From 62-47 sp039808365 (GTDB lineage Bacteria; Pseudomonadota; Alphaproteobacteria; Rhizobiales; Xanthobacteraceae): 64,000 nt of DNA. Both the position numbers and the translations under genes were made by a program. This document shows positions 29,009-37,835 of the stretch, piece after piece (positions within the stretch are counted from its first letter, which is position 1; each line of letters opens with the position of its first letter). Under the pieces are notes generated by a model. It saw only the letters and a program-made list of their open reading frames with translations. It was not told the origin of the DNA and made no database searches. The DNA lies in the NCBI GenBank assembly GCA_039808365.1, contig JBDHSX010000002.1:1-64000 (forward strand), given 5' to 3'.

Positions 29009-29620
29009 ATGACCAAATATGTCGTACTGTCTTTGATTTCCGCGGATCCCAATCAACATTTCGGCTGCCGGATCGCGCGGGAAGGCGACCCCTACATCAT
29101 GATCTACCGGGTGGCCTACGGCCCCAGGAGCTTCTGGGAGTGCTCGGAATGGATCAGCTTCAACTGCAAGCCGTTCCCGGAATGGTGGGTTGAGGAAAAG
29201 GCGAGCGCTCTCAAGCGGGAAGAAACCGCACGACAGAGCAAGTCGCTGGACCCGGCGCTGTTCTACGAAACGAGAAAAGTCGAGATCGGTCACATTAACG
29301 GCGTTCCGGAAGTGAAGGTCGAATGGGAAGGCGGATTGATCAAATACCCCGTCATCTACCATCGGGATTCGAAACTGACGGCCTATGCCGAGTTCGCGGC
29401 GCCGAACCTCAACGATATTTGGGGCGACATCACCAGTTGCGCGGCCGGCGCTGCGGTGACGGCGACACTGGTTGCCATCATCGCAAGCCCGGCGGCGGCA
29501 TTGCCGACCTTCAAGGCCGCCTTCATGGCGTGCCTCGTTCCCCAGATTGGCGACCGCGCCAAGGAAATCAGTGTTGCTCTCAGCACCCGTCAAGAGCATG
29601 GCGAGTGGCATCGCGTCTGA
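29009..29620 (+). CDS. Orphan protein of unknown function with hydrophobic C-terminal segment
   Basis: The protein has 203 residues. The first 65 residues are rich in Trp and aromatic residues (Trp43, 48, 59, 60). A charged linker follows (about 62-80), then a beta-like region. A Cys-flanked Ala-rich hydrophobic stretch (about 144-177, CAAGAAVTATLVAIIASPAAALP) precedes a polar tail ending in EHGEWHRV. No signal peptide is visible. The ATG at 29009 has GGGGGA at good spacing; an ATG five codons earlier lies within the palindrome. Base composition is lower in GC than its neighbours. I do not recognise the family. A membrane-active or toxin-like end is possible but unproven. Confidence 0.8.
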   Translation: MTKYVVLSLISADPNQHFGCRIAREGDPYIMIYRVAYGPRSFWECSEWISFNCKPFPEWWVEEKASALKREETARQSKSLDPALFYETRKVEIGHINGVPEVKVEWEGGLIKYPVIYHRDSKLTAYAEFAAPNLNDIWGDITSCAAGAAVTATLVAIIASPAAALPTFKAAFMACLVPQIGDRAKEISVALSTRQEHGEWHRV

Positions 29621-29686
29621 CGCTCCGGCTTCAGATTGAGCCGGATTCGAGTGGGGGAGCCCGCGACGGCAGGCTCCGCGCCAAAT

Positions 29687-30622
29687 TCATGGCTTTGCGA
29701 AGATTCGCCATCTCAGATCGGTGAGCGCTTGTTCCAGCGCCACCCAGGCGAACTCCGGAAGCTGGTGCCGGAACCAGGTGAACTGTCGCTTGGCGTAGCG
29801 GCGGGTATCGAGCCGGCCGATGGCGGCGGCGTCTTGCAGCGACAATTCGCCGGCAAGATGGCGGATCAGCGCCGGCACGCCATGGGCTTTCATCGCCGGC
29901 AGCAGCGGATCGAGACGGCGTGCCATGAGCCGCCCCACTTCCTCCAGGGCGCCGCTCGCCAGCATCGTCCCGAAACGGTGGTCGATCCGCGCGTAAAGCG
30001 TCTCCCGCTCCGGCGCGAGGAAAACCGCGATCGCCTGCTCCGGCGGCAGCAGCGGCGGCAGGGCGTCGCGGTGCCAGTCGGTCAGCGACCGTCCGGTGGC
30101 TTCGATCACTTCCAGCGCGCGCGCGATGCGACTGCGGTCGCGCGGCTTCAGGCGTTCCGCCGCGACAGGATCGCGCCGCCGCAACGCATCGTGCAATGCC
30201 TCGGGGCCGTCGCGGTCGAGCCGCGCCCGCACCGCGTCCCGTATCCCGGACGGTACCGGCGGCACCGCCGACAAGCCACGCGTCAGCGCCTTGAAATACA
30301 GCCCGGAACCGCCGACGAAGATCGGCAGCCGGCCCTCGGCGCGCGCTTCCGCCAGCACATGCGCGGCATCGGCCACCCACATGCCGGCGGAATAATTCAC
30401 TGACGCATCGACATGACCATAAAGCCGGTGCGGCGCGCGCGCTTCCTCGCCCGGCGTCGGCCGCGCGGTGATGATGCGCAGATCGCGATAGACCTGCATC
30501 GAATCGGTGTTGATGACGACACCGTTGCAGGTCTCGGCCAGCGCCAGCGCCAGCGCCGACTTGCCGCTGGCGGTCGGGCCTGCGATAAGCACGGCCTTCA
30601 CGCCGTCGCACCGCGAATTCAT
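29687..30622 (-). CDS. miaA: tRNA dimethylallyltransferase
   Basis: MiaA transfers a dimethylallyl group to N6 of A37 in tRNAs that read UNN codons. The 311 residues show the P-loop IAGPTASGKSALALALA (13-29), NTDSMQVYRDL and the later RRYAKRQFTWFRHQLPEFAWV segment. The ATG at 30622 has GAGG six bases upstream. Its start codon overlaps, on the opposite strand, that of serB (shared bases 30621-30622), so each promoter must lie inside the other gene or be absent. The frame stays open further upstream but only as antisense of serB. Confidence 0.95.
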   Translation of the reverse strand: MNSRCDGVKAVLIAGPTASGKSALALALAETCNGVVINTDSMQVYRDLRIITARPTPGEEARAPHRLYGHVDASVNYSAGMWVADAAHVLAEARAEGRLPIFVGGSGLYFKALTRGLSAVPPVPSGIRDAVRARLDRDGPEALHDALRRRDPVAAERLKPRDRSRIARALEVIEATGRSLTDWHRDALPPLLPPEQAIAVFLAPERETLYARIDHRFGTMLASGALEEVGRLMARRLDPLLPAMKAHGVPALIRHLAGELSLQDAAAIGRLDTRRYAKRQFTWFRHQLPEFAWVALEQALTDLRWRIFAKP

Positions 30623-31517
30623 GATGTCCCTCATCGCCACGCTGATCTGCCATCCCGCCAATCCGGCGCTCGACTCCACCATCATCGACGGCGCGCGCGC
30701 CGTGCTGCCTGCCGCAGGTCCGGCGCGCTGGCTGTTCGACGAAGTAGCCGCCGATATTCCCTTTACCAGCGACGCGCCGGCCGCCGCCATCGCCGAACGG
30801 CTGCGCGCGGCGCGCGGCGATCTGCCGATCGACATCGTGGTGCAGCCTCAGGCCAACCGGCGCAAGAAACTTTTTCTCGCCGACATGGATTCCACCATGA
30901 TCGGCCAGGAGTGCATCGATGAACTGGCCGATTTCGCCGGGCTGAAGGCACATGTCGCGGCCATCACCGAGCGCGCCATGCGCGGCGAGATCGCCTTCGA
31001 GCCGGCTTTGCGCGAGCGCGTGGCGCTGTTGAGAGGGTTGCCCACGAGCGTCATCGATCAGGTGCTGAAGGAGCGCATCCGGCTGACGCCCGGGGGGCGC
31101 GAACTGGTCGGCACCATGCGCGCGACCGGCGCCTATACCTGCCTGGTGTCCGGAGGGTTCACCGCCTTCACCGCCAAGGTGGCGGCGATGATCGGCTTTC
31201 AGGAGAACCGCGCCAACACCTTGCTGGCCGAGGACGGCAAGCTGACAGGCGCCGTGGCCGAACCGATCCTGGGCCGCGAGGCCAAGCTTTCGACATTGCG
31301 TGAATTGCGCGAGGCGTTCGACCTCGACGGCGTCGATACGCTGGTGGTCGGCGACGGCGCCAACGATCTCGGCATGATCCAGGACGCCGGGCTCGGCGTC
31401 GCCTATCACGCCAAGCCGGCGGTCGCGGCCGCCGCGCACGCGCGGATCGATCACGGCGATCTCACCGCCCTGCTCTACGCCCAGGGTTTTGCACGCGACG
31501 AATTCGTCACCGTCTGA
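30621..31517 (+). CDS. serB: Phosphoserine phosphatase
   Basis: The last enzyme of serine synthesis is a HAD-family phosphatase of 298 residues. The nucleophile motif is ADMDSTMIGQECIDELA (Asp88 nucleophile, Asp90). Motif II is LVSGGFTAF and motif IV is VVGDGANDLGMIQDAGLG. The N-terminal 75 residues form the ACT-like regulatory part. Two adjacent ATGs (30621 and 30624) are possible starts, with no good Shine-Dalgarno. It is divergent from miaA with no spacer and is followed 9 bp later by arsC. Confidence 0.95.
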   Translation: MMSLIATLICHPANPALDSTIIDGARAVLPAAGPARWLFDEVAADIPFTSDAPAAAIAERLRAARGDLPIDIVVQPQANRRKKLFLADMDSTMIGQECIDELADFAGLKAHVAAITERAMRGEIAFEPALRERVALLRGLPTSVIDQVLKERIRLTPGGRELVGTMRATGAYTCLVSGGFTAFTAKVAAMIGFQENRANTLLAEDGKLTGAVAEPILGREAKLSTLRELREAFDLDGVDTLVVGDGANDLGMIQDAGLGVAYHAKPAVAAAAHARIDHGDLTALLYAQGFARDEFVTV

Positions 31518-31526
31518 GGGCGAGCG

Positions 31527-31871
31527 ATGGACGTCACCATCTATCACAACCCGAAATGCAGCAATTCACGCGGCGCGCTGGAGTTGATCCGCGCCGCCGG
31601 CATCACGCCGACCGTCATCGAATATCTGGCGACGCCGCCGAGCCGCGCCGAACTCAAGGACCTGTTGCGGCGCGCCGGGCTGCCCCCGCGACAGGCGATC
31701 CGCGCCAAGGAAGCGCTTTATCGCGACCTCAATCTCGATGCCGCCGACGACGAAGCCCTGCTCGACGCGATGGCCGCGCATCCGGTGCTGATCGAGCGCC
31801 CGCTGGTGGTGACGCCGAAGGGCGTGCGGCTCTGCCGCCCGCCCGAGCGGGTGCTGGATTTGTTGCCATAA
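31527..31871 (+). CDS. arsC: Arsenate reductase (glutaredoxin type, ArsC family)
   Basis: This 114-residue thioredoxin-fold protein has the catalytic motif HNPKCSNSRGAL (Cys11), corresponding to the Cys of E. coli ArsC. The late segment LIERPLVVTPKGVRLCRPPE provides the conserved Arg and cis-Pro. It reduces arsenate to arsenite with glutathione and glutaredoxin, or may belong to the YffB-like branch of unknown substrate. It starts 9 bp after serB, so the pair is probably an operon. There is no arsenite pump nearby. Confidence 0.88.
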   Translation: MDVTIYHNPKCSNSRGALELIRAAGITPTVIEYLATPPSRAELKDLLRRAGLPPRQAIRAKEALYRDLNLDAADDEALLDAMAAHPVLIERPLVVTPKGVRLCRPPERVLDLLP

Positions 31872-31875
31872 TCGT

Positions 31876-31957
31876 CGTCATTGCAAGCCAAACGACGCAA
31901 TCCAAAGGGCCCAAGGAAGACTGGATTGCTTCGTCGCTGACGCTGCTCGCAATGACG
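31876..31957. repeat. Dispersed imperfect inverted repeat, copy 2
   Basis: It starts CGTCATTGCAAGCC and ends CTGCTCGCAATGACG, with the inner ACGCAATCCA and TGGATTGCTTCGT pair. It starts 5 bp after the arsC stop and ends 22 bp from the stop of the convergent degP gene. Confidence 0.85.
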
Positions 31958-31978
31958 AGAAAGCGATGACGCGAAACG

Positions 31979-33490
31979 CTACTTCAGGCTGACCGCGACG
32001 AAGCGCAGGTCGCCTTCGCCATTGGAAACCAGCAGCAACACCGACTTCTTGCCGTCCTTCTTCAACTGATCGACGCGCTTCTTGACGTCGGCCGCGTTGG
32101 TCACCGCCTCCTGGGCGACTTCGACGATGACATCGCCGACGCCGAGACGCTTCTCCGCGGCGTCGGAGCCGTCGTCGACGCCGGTGACCACGACGCCCTT
32201 GACGCTGTCCTTGATCTTGAAGCGGCCCCGCAGTTCCTTGCTGATGTCGGCAAGGTTGAGACCCAATGCCTTCTGCGCCGGCAGCTTTTCGACGGTGCCG
32301 CCGTCGGACTTGGCCGACGCCTGCACCGGCTGGGGAAGATCGTCGAGACGGCCGATGGTGACCGACTTGGTCTGCTCGGCGCCCTTGCGGATGATGGCGA
32401 CGTCCACCGTCTTGCCGCTCGGGGTCTCGGCGACGACGCGCGACAGGTCCTTCGGCTCCTTGATGTCCTTGCCGTTGAATTTGACGATGACGTCGCCCGG
32501 CTCGATGCCGGCGGGCTTGGCCGGCCCCTTGTCGTCGACGCCGGCCACCAGCGCGCCGCGCGCCGGCTTGATGTTGAGGCTTTCGGCGATCTCGTCGGTG
32601 ACCTGCTGGATGCGCACCCCGAGCCAGCCGCGCCGCACTTCCTTGAACTCGCGCAACTGGTCGACCACCGCGGCCACCGTCTTCGACGGCACGGCGAAAC
32701 CGATGCCGATCGAGCCGCCGGACGGCGAGATGATCGCGGTGTTGACGCCGACCACTTCGCCGTTGAGGTTGAACAGCGGGCCGCCGGAATTGCCGCGATT
32801 GATCGCGGCGTCGGTCTGGATGTAGCTGTCATAGGGGCCGGAATTGATGTCGCGGTTGCGCGCCGAGACGATGCCCGCCGTCACGGTGCCGCCCAGGCTG
32901 AAGGGATTGCCGATGGCGATCACCCATTCGCCGAGCCGCAGCGCGTCGGAATCGCCGAACTTCACTGCCGTCAGCGGCTTTTCCGGCTTGAACTTCAGAA
33001 GCGCGAGGTCGGTCTTCTTGTCGACGCCGACGATGTCGGCGCGCGCCTTGGAGCCGTCATTGAGAATGACGTTGATCTCGTCGGCGTCGGCGATGACGTG
33101 GTTGTTGGTGACGACATAGCCGTCGGGGCTGATGATGAAACCGGAGCCGAGCGAATTGACCTTGTGGGCGCGCGGGCTTGCGCCCTTGTCGCCGCCCGGC
33201 CCGCGCCGGTTCTTGAAGAAGTCCTCGAAAAATTCCTCGAACGGCGATCCCGGCGGCAGTTGCGGTATCGCCTGCCGGTTGCCGTCGCCCTTCGCCTGCA
33301 CGTTCTGCGTGGTCGAGATGTTGACGACGGCGTCGATCACCTTCTCCGCGACGTCGGCGATCCCCTCCGGCCCGCGCGCCTGCGCCGGCACGCTCGCCGC
33401 AAGCGTCGCCACGCCGAGACCGACACCTAGACAGATCGCGGTCAGCCGTTGGCGGAACCGGCGACCCGGAGCTGGAACTGCATCGATCAT
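31979..33490 (-). CDS. degP: Do-family periplasmic serine protease (DegP/HtrA)
   Basis: This periplasmic protease and chaperone has 503 residues. A signal peptide covers residues 1-38. The trypsin-like domain has the triad His131 (VTNNHVIAD), Asp161 (KKTDLALLK) and Ser235 (RGNSGGPLF). Two PDZ domains follow (about 280-370 and 405-495). It degrades misfolded envelope proteins. It is last in the minus-strand series hflK-hflC-DUF2065-degP, an arrangement common in alphaproteobacteria that groups membrane and periplasmic protein quality control. Confidence 0.95.
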   Translation of the reverse strand: MIDAVPAPGRRFRQRLTAICLGVGLGVATLAASVPAQARGPEGIADVAEKVIDAVVNISTTQNVQAKGDGNRQAIPQLPPGSPFEEFFEDFFKNRRGPGGDKGASPRAHKVNSLGSGFIISPDGYVVTNNHVIADADEINVILNDGSKARADIVGVDKKTDLALLKFKPEKPLTAVKFGDSDALRLGEWVIAIGNPFSLGGTVTAGIVSARNRDINSGPYDSYIQTDAAINRGNSGGPLFNLNGEVVGVNTAIISPSGGSIGIGFAVPSKTVAAVVDQLREFKEVRRGWLGVRIQQVTDEIAESLNIKPARGALVAGVDDKGPAKPAGIEPGDVIVKFNGKDIKEPKDLSRVVAETPSGKTVDVAIIRKGAEQTKSVTIGRLDDLPQPVQASAKSDGGTVEKLPAQKALGLNLADISKELRGRFKIKDSVKGVVVTGVDDGSDAAEKRLGVGDVIVEVAQEAVTNAADVKKRVDQLKKDGKKSVLLLVSNGEGDLRFVAVSLK

Positions 33491-33671
33491 TGTCGCGATA
33501 TCTCCTGAACCATCGGGACGACGTGAATCGGCCCTCTTGCTGGGCGCACTGTGCCTGAATGCGATCCCGGCGCAAGCGTCCCGAGGCTACCCAAGGATCA
33601 AGCCGCCGTTATCCCGCCGCCTATCAGCGGTGGGGATTGCGGCAAATTGACGGGTGACCCGCCCCGCCCGT

Positions 33672-33872
33672 CTACCAGCGGATCAGCCAGATCATCACCA
33701 GACCGAAAATGGCGGTCCCGATGCCGGTGAGCCGTAGAATGTGGTCCGGCGTGTGCAGCACGCTCTCCATGGCCCGCCGCATCCATCCGGGGGCGGCGGC
33801 GAATATCAGACCCTCGATCACGAGCAGCATCCCCACGCCGATGAGGAAGTCGGCGAACGCAATAGGCCTCAT
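33672..33872 (-). CDS. DUF2065 small membrane protein
   Basis: The protein has 66 residues and two hydrophobic helices (about 6-26, FADFLIGVGMLLVIEGLIFAA, and 47-64). The loop between them is GWMRRAMESVLHTPDHILR. This is the DUF2065 (YjeT-like) pattern. The ATG at 33872 is preceded by AGGGGAGG. It sits between hflC and degP, where the family is usually found, so a role with the HflKC complex is possible. The function is unknown. Confidence 0.88.
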   Translation of the reverse strand: MRPIAFADFLIGVGMLLVIEGLIFAAAPGWMRRAMESVLHTPDHILRLTGIGTAIFGLVMIWLIRW

Positions 33873-34093
33873 CGGATGGCAACCTCCCCTCGCCTGCATT
33901 ATCGTCCCGGCCGCGTCGCCGCCGGGCGCGAGGCGGGGCCGGAACGGCCAGGCCGCCCGGCGGCTCCGGCCGCTTCCCTCGGACAAATCACGGAGCGCGA
34001 CTATAGAGCACGATCCGCGGGCGCTGGCACCGATTTTTGCCAGCGGCGAACCGCTTCCGCCTCACGCCGGATCGGCGCCCCCGCGAACGCGGA

Positions 34094-35023
34094 TTATTGG
34101 GCGTCCGGCTTGGCGCCGGCCGCGCTGTCCGCCCGCGGACCGCCATTCGGCGCCGTGCCCGAGGGGGTGCCGAAGAAGCGGAAGAAATCCGAATTGGGCT
34201 GCAACAGGAAGCGCGTTTCGTTGTGCTTGAGGCCGGTCTCGTAGGCCGACATCGAGCGATAGAACGAGAAGAACGCCGGATCCTGATTATAGGCGTCCGC
34301 GAAGATCCGGTTGCGCTCGCCGTCGCCCTCGCCGCGGACCTTATCCGCCTGCGAATTGGCCTCCGCCACGATCACGGTGGCCTCGCGATCCGCCTTGGAG
34401 CGGATTTCCTGAGCCCGTTGTCCGCCCTGGGCGCGGAACTCGGCGGCCTCGCGCTGGCGCTCGGTCTGCATCCGCTGATACACCGCCTGGCTGTTCTGGT
34501 CCGGCAGGTCGGCGCGACGGATGCGGACGTCGACCACCCCGATGCCGTAGGCGTCGGCCTGCTTGTCGAGCTGGTCGCGGATCCGGCCCATCAACGCCTC
34601 CCGCTCGTCACGGACCACCTGGATGAAGGTAGCCTCGCCGAGCACGCGGCGCATGGCGGCGTTCAGCAGCGCCGTCAATTGCAGGTTGGCGGCCGGAATG
34701 TTGCCGACGCTCTGATAGAAGCGCAGCGGGTTCTTGATGCGATAGCGCGCGAAGGCATCGACCACGAGCCGCTTCTGGTCGGAGGCGATGACTTCCTGCG
34801 ACGGATTCTCCAGATCGAGAATGCGCTTGTCGATGCTGATGACCGAATCGACGAACGGCGCCTTGAAATGCAGCCCCGGCTCGGTGACCACGCGGACCGG
34901 CTCACCCAGCCGGACCAGCAGCACCTGCTCGGTCTCGCGCACGGTGAACAGCGAGCTGTAGCCGATCACCACCACGACGAGCAGCAACAGCAGCGCGACG
35001 ATTCCTGAAACCCCGGCCTTCAT
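34094..35023 (-). CDS. hflC: HflC, FtsH protease modulator subunit
   Basis: This SPFH/band-7 protein of 309 residues has one N-terminal membrane helix (VALLLLLVVVVIGYSSLF), a band-7 domain on the periplasmic side and a long coiled-coil region (about 190-250, AEFRAQGGQRAQEIRSKADR). With HflK it forms the large cage around FtsH that limits its access to membrane substrates. The start overlaps the hflK stop by ATGA, so the subunits are translationally coupled. The C-terminus is a short Pro/Ala-rich tail. Confidence 0.95.
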   Translation of the reverse strand: MKAGVSGIVALLLLLVVVVIGYSSLFTVRETEQVLLVRLGEPVRVVTEPGLHFKAPFVDSVISIDKRILDLENPSQEVIASDQKRLVVDAFARYRIKNPLRFYQSVGNIPAANLQLTALLNAAMRRVLGEATFIQVVRDEREALMGRIRDQLDKQADAYGIGVVDVRIRRADLPDQNSQAVYQRMQTERQREAAEFRAQGGQRAQEIRSKADREATVIVAEANSQADKVRGEGDGERNRIFADAYNQDPAFFSFYRSMSAYETGLKHNETRFLLQPNSDFFRFFGTPSGTAPNGGPRADSAAGAKPDAQ

Positions 35024-36177
35024 CGCGCGCTCCCGTTCGGCTTGTTGGGCTGAGTGGCCGCCGACGGCGGCGCGCCGCGACGCGGCGATGACAATTCGCT
35101 GAGCGGCAGGTAGGGCACGATCCCCTGCCCGCGCGAGGCGCCGCCGTCATAGATCAGCTTGTCGGCACCGCCGAGCACGCGCTCCATGGTTTCCAGGTAG
35201 ATGCGTTCCCGCGTCACGTCGGGCGCGAGCTTGTAGGCTTGATAGACTTGCAGGAAACGCGAGCTCTGGCCCCTGGCCTCGGCGATCGCCTGCTCCTTGT
35301 AGCCTTCGGCGTTTTGCAGGATCTGCGCGGCGCGGCCGCGCGCATCGGGAATCACGCGGTTGGCGTAGGTCTGCGCCTCGTTCTGCAAGCGTTCGAGGTC
35401 GGCGCGCGCCGCCTGCACGTCGCGGAACGAATCGATCACCTGCTGCGGCGGATCGACCTTCTGCATCTGCACCTGCTGGATCAGGACGCCCGCGCCGTAG
35501 CTGTCGAGCGTCCGCTGCATCAATTGATGCACCGCGTTCTCGACGGTCGAGCGCGCCCCGGTGAGGATCGGCTGGATGTCCGAGCGGCCGATCACCTCGC
35601 GCATCGCGCTCTCGGCCACCGCCTTCACGGTGCCTTCGGCGTTCTGGATGTTGAACAGATATTTGCCGACGCCGTCAGGGGCGATCAGCCACAGCACGGT
35701 GAAATCGACATCGACGATGTTCTCGTCGCCGGTCAGCATCAGGCTCTCTTCGGGCACGTCGCGCATCACGCTGCCGCGCCGCGCCGGATCGCTCGACATC
35801 GTCATGCCGATATTCAACGTATTGACGCGCAGCGCCGTCGGCAGCAGCACGGTCTCGATCGGATACGGCAGATGGTAGTTCAGGCCGGGCTGCACCGTGC
35901 GGACATGCTTGCCGAAGCGCAGCACCACGCCGAGTTCGTTCGGCTGCACGCGGAAGAAACCCGACACGCCCCAGATCGCGAGGCCGGCGACGATGAGGAG
36001 GAGAATGCCCATGGCGCTCATGTGACCGCCGGGCAGGATCGATTGCAGGCGGTCCTGTCCGCGCCGCAACAGGTCCTCCAGATCAGGCGGCTTCGGTCCC
36101 GAGGATTGAGGACCGGAACCCCATGGCCCTTTCGGACCCGAGCCCCACGGTCCCCCGCCTTGATTCTTCCACGGCAT
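35020..36177 (-). CDS. hflK: HflK, FtsH protease modulator subunit
   Basis: The protein has 385 residues. A Gly/Pro/Trp-rich cytoplasmic N-terminus (MPWKNQGGGPWGSGPKGPWG) is typical of HflK. It is followed by a membrane helix (MGILLLIVAGLAIWGVSGFF, about 68-87), a band-7 domain and a coiled coil. The ATG at 36177 has the strong Shine-Dalgarno GAGGAGG; 16 further upstream codons are open but less likely. It is first of the hflK-hflC-DUF2065-degP series. Confidence 0.95.
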   Translation of the reverse strand: MPWKNQGGGPWGSGPKGPWGSGPQSSGPKPPDLEDLLRRGQDRLQSILPGGHMSAMGILLLIVAGLAIWGVSGFFRVQPNELGVVLRFGKHVRTVQPGLNYHLPYPIETVLLPTALRVNTLNIGMTMSSDPARRGSVMRDVPEESLMLTGDENIVDVDFTVLWLIAPDGVGKYLFNIQNAEGTVKAVAESAMREVIGRSDIQPILTGARSTVENAVHQLMQRTLDSYGAGVLIQQVQMQKVDPPQQVIDSFRDVQAARADLERLQNEAQTYANRVIPDARGRAAQILQNAEGYKEQAIAEARGQSSRFLQVYQAYKLAPDVTRERIYLETMERVLGGADKLIYDGGASRGQGIVPYLPLSELSSPRRGAPPSAATQPNKPNGSAR

Positions 36178-36394
36178 CGACAACCTCCTCGGCGCTGGCC
36201 GGACTTCGGTTTCCGGCCCCAGCAATGAATTGCACGGCTTTATAGGGGACGCCCCCGGCCCTTACAACGCAGCTTGATTGCGGCGTGTCAGCGCGTTGCG
36301 CGGCCTACGCCCCGGCGGACGGGACGCTCTGCGGAACACTGTGCTGAGCTATGCTTCCGGCGACGATTGTCAATGCGGAAACCGCGCGAGCGGC

Positions 36395-36931
36395 TCAATC
36401 GCGGGCAGGCCGCCGATAGGTCACATAGGAGAAATCGGTACTGTCGTCGCCTGAGGCCGCGTGGCGCTCCCGCGCCGTTTCCCGCCAGATCGCCGGATCG
36501 ATGGCGGCGAATCGCGTGTCGCCCTCGGGCGCGGCGTGAACCTCGGTGATTTCCAGCCGGTCCGCGAGCGGCATCGCCTGCGCGTAGATCTCGGCGCCGC
36601 CGATCACCGCGATTTCAGTGACGAAACGCCGCAGCGCGTCACCCCGCGCGACCTCAAAGGCGCGAATCAGCGAATCCGTCGCCACCGCCCCGGCGGCCTG
36701 AAACGCCGGGTCGCGGGTGATCACGATGTTGGTGCGGCCCGGCAGCGGGCGGCGCAGCGACAGGAAGGTCTTGCGCCCCATCACGATCGGCTTGCCCATC
36801 GTCATCCGCTTGAGGCGCTGCTGATCGGCTTTCAGCCGCCATGGAATGGCGTTATCGCGGCCGATCACGCCGTTCTCGGCCATCGCGACGAGCAGCACGA
36901 TTTCAGGGTGCGCCGGCGTGAATCCGCTCAC
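36395..36931 (-). CDS. folA: Dihydrofolate reductase
   Basis: DHFR reduces dihydrofolate to tetrahydrofolate with NADPH. It has the segments VAMAENGVIGRDNAIPWRL, IVMGRKTFLSL, RTNIVITRD and AVIGGAEIYAQAM. I place the start at the GTG 36931, which overlaps the thyA stop (GTGA). That gives 178 residues and includes the first beta strand (EIVLLVAMAENG); starting at the internal ATG would remove it. The overlap couples folA to thyA, whose product generates the dihydrofolate that FolA recycles. Confidence 0.93.
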   Translation of the reverse strand: MSGFTPAHPEIVLLVAMAENGVIGRDNAIPWRLKADQQRLKRMTMGKPIVMGRKTFLSLRRPLPGRTNIVITRDPAFQAAGAVATDSLIRAFEVARGDALRRFVTEIAVIGGAEIYAQAMPLADRLEITEVHAAPEGDTRFAAIDPAIWRETARERHAASGDDSTDFSYVTYRRPARD

Positions 36932-37722
36932 ACCGCGACCTCGGCCTTGATGTGCGGATGCGGATCGTAGCCCGTCAGCGTGAAATCCTCGTAGCGGAAG
37001 GCGAAAATGTCCGTCACGTCGGGATTGAGCGTCATCGTCGGCAGCGCGCGCGGCGCGCGGGTCAGCTGCAATCGCGCCTGCTCCAGATGATTGGAGTAGA
37101 GATGCGCGTCGCCCAGGGTGTGAACGAACTCGCCCGGCTTGAGACCGGTGACCTGCGCCACCATCATGGTCAAGAGCGCATAGGAGGCGATGTTGAACGG
37201 CACGCCGAGAAACACGTCCGCCGAGCGCTGATAAAGCTGGCACGACAGCTTGCCGTTCGCGACATAGAACTGGAACAGGCAATGGCACGGCGGCAGCGCC
37301 ATCTTGTCGACCTCGGCCGGGTTCCAGGCCGAGACGATCAGCCGCCGCGAATCCGGATTGCGCCGGATCATGGCGACGACGTTGGCGATCTGGTCGATGC
37401 TGCGGCCGTCGGGCGCGGGCCACGAGCGCCACTGCGAGCCGTAGACCGGCCCGAGGTCGCCGTTCGCGTCGGCCCACTCGTCCCAGATCGAGACGCCGTG
37501 GTCCTTGAGGTACTTGATGTTGGTGTCGCCCTTCAGGAACCAGAGCAACTCGTGGATGATCGACTTCAGCGACAGTTTCTTGGTCGTGAGCAGCGGAAAC
37601 CCCGCGGCGAGATTGTAGCGCGACTGATGGCCGAACACCGACAGCGTGCCGGTGCCGGTGCGGTCGTGCTTTTCCACGCCGTCGGCGAGGATGCGTTCAA
37701 GCAGGTCCTGATACTGGTGCAT
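36928..37722 (-). CDS. thyA: Thymidylate synthase
   Basis: ThyA methylates dUMP to dTMP with methylene-tetrahydrofolate, leaving dihydrofolate. The 264 residues equal the E. coli enzyme length. Catalytic Cys146 is in ALPPCHCLFQFY, and HDRTGTGTLSVFG and LYQRSADVFLGVPFNIASYA are present. The ATG at 37722 is the standard start; the frame is open further upstream but only in the shadow of the chromate-transporter gene. It forms a two-gene unit with folA. Confidence 0.97.
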   Translation of the reverse strand: MHQYQDLLERILADGVEKHDRTGTGTLSVFGHQSRYNLAAGFPLLTTKKLSLKSIIHELLWFLKGDTNIKYLKDHGVSIWDEWADANGDLGPVYGSQWRSWPAPDGRSIDQIANVVAMIRRNPDSRRLIVSAWNPAEVDKMALPPCHCLFQFYVANGKLSCQLYQRSADVFLGVPFNIASYALLTMMVAQVTGLKPGEFVHTLGDAHLYSNHLEQARLQLTRAPRALPTMTLNPDVTDIFAFRYEDFTLTGYDPHPHIKAEVAV

Positions 37723-37835
37723 GGGAGGTCCGTCTCGTTCCGCCCAATCTAGCGCCCGACGCCGGGCGACACGACCGCCGGCCGGGTAATATGCTGGGGA
37801 CAATGTGCAGGTTCCGGCCAGCCGATCAACTTCCC

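Noticed and set aside
36395..37477. Apparent 360-residue extended dihydrofolate reductase
   Set aside because: The extra N-terminal part is an out-of-frame reading of thyA. A GTG overlapping the thyA stop gives a normal-length enzyme.
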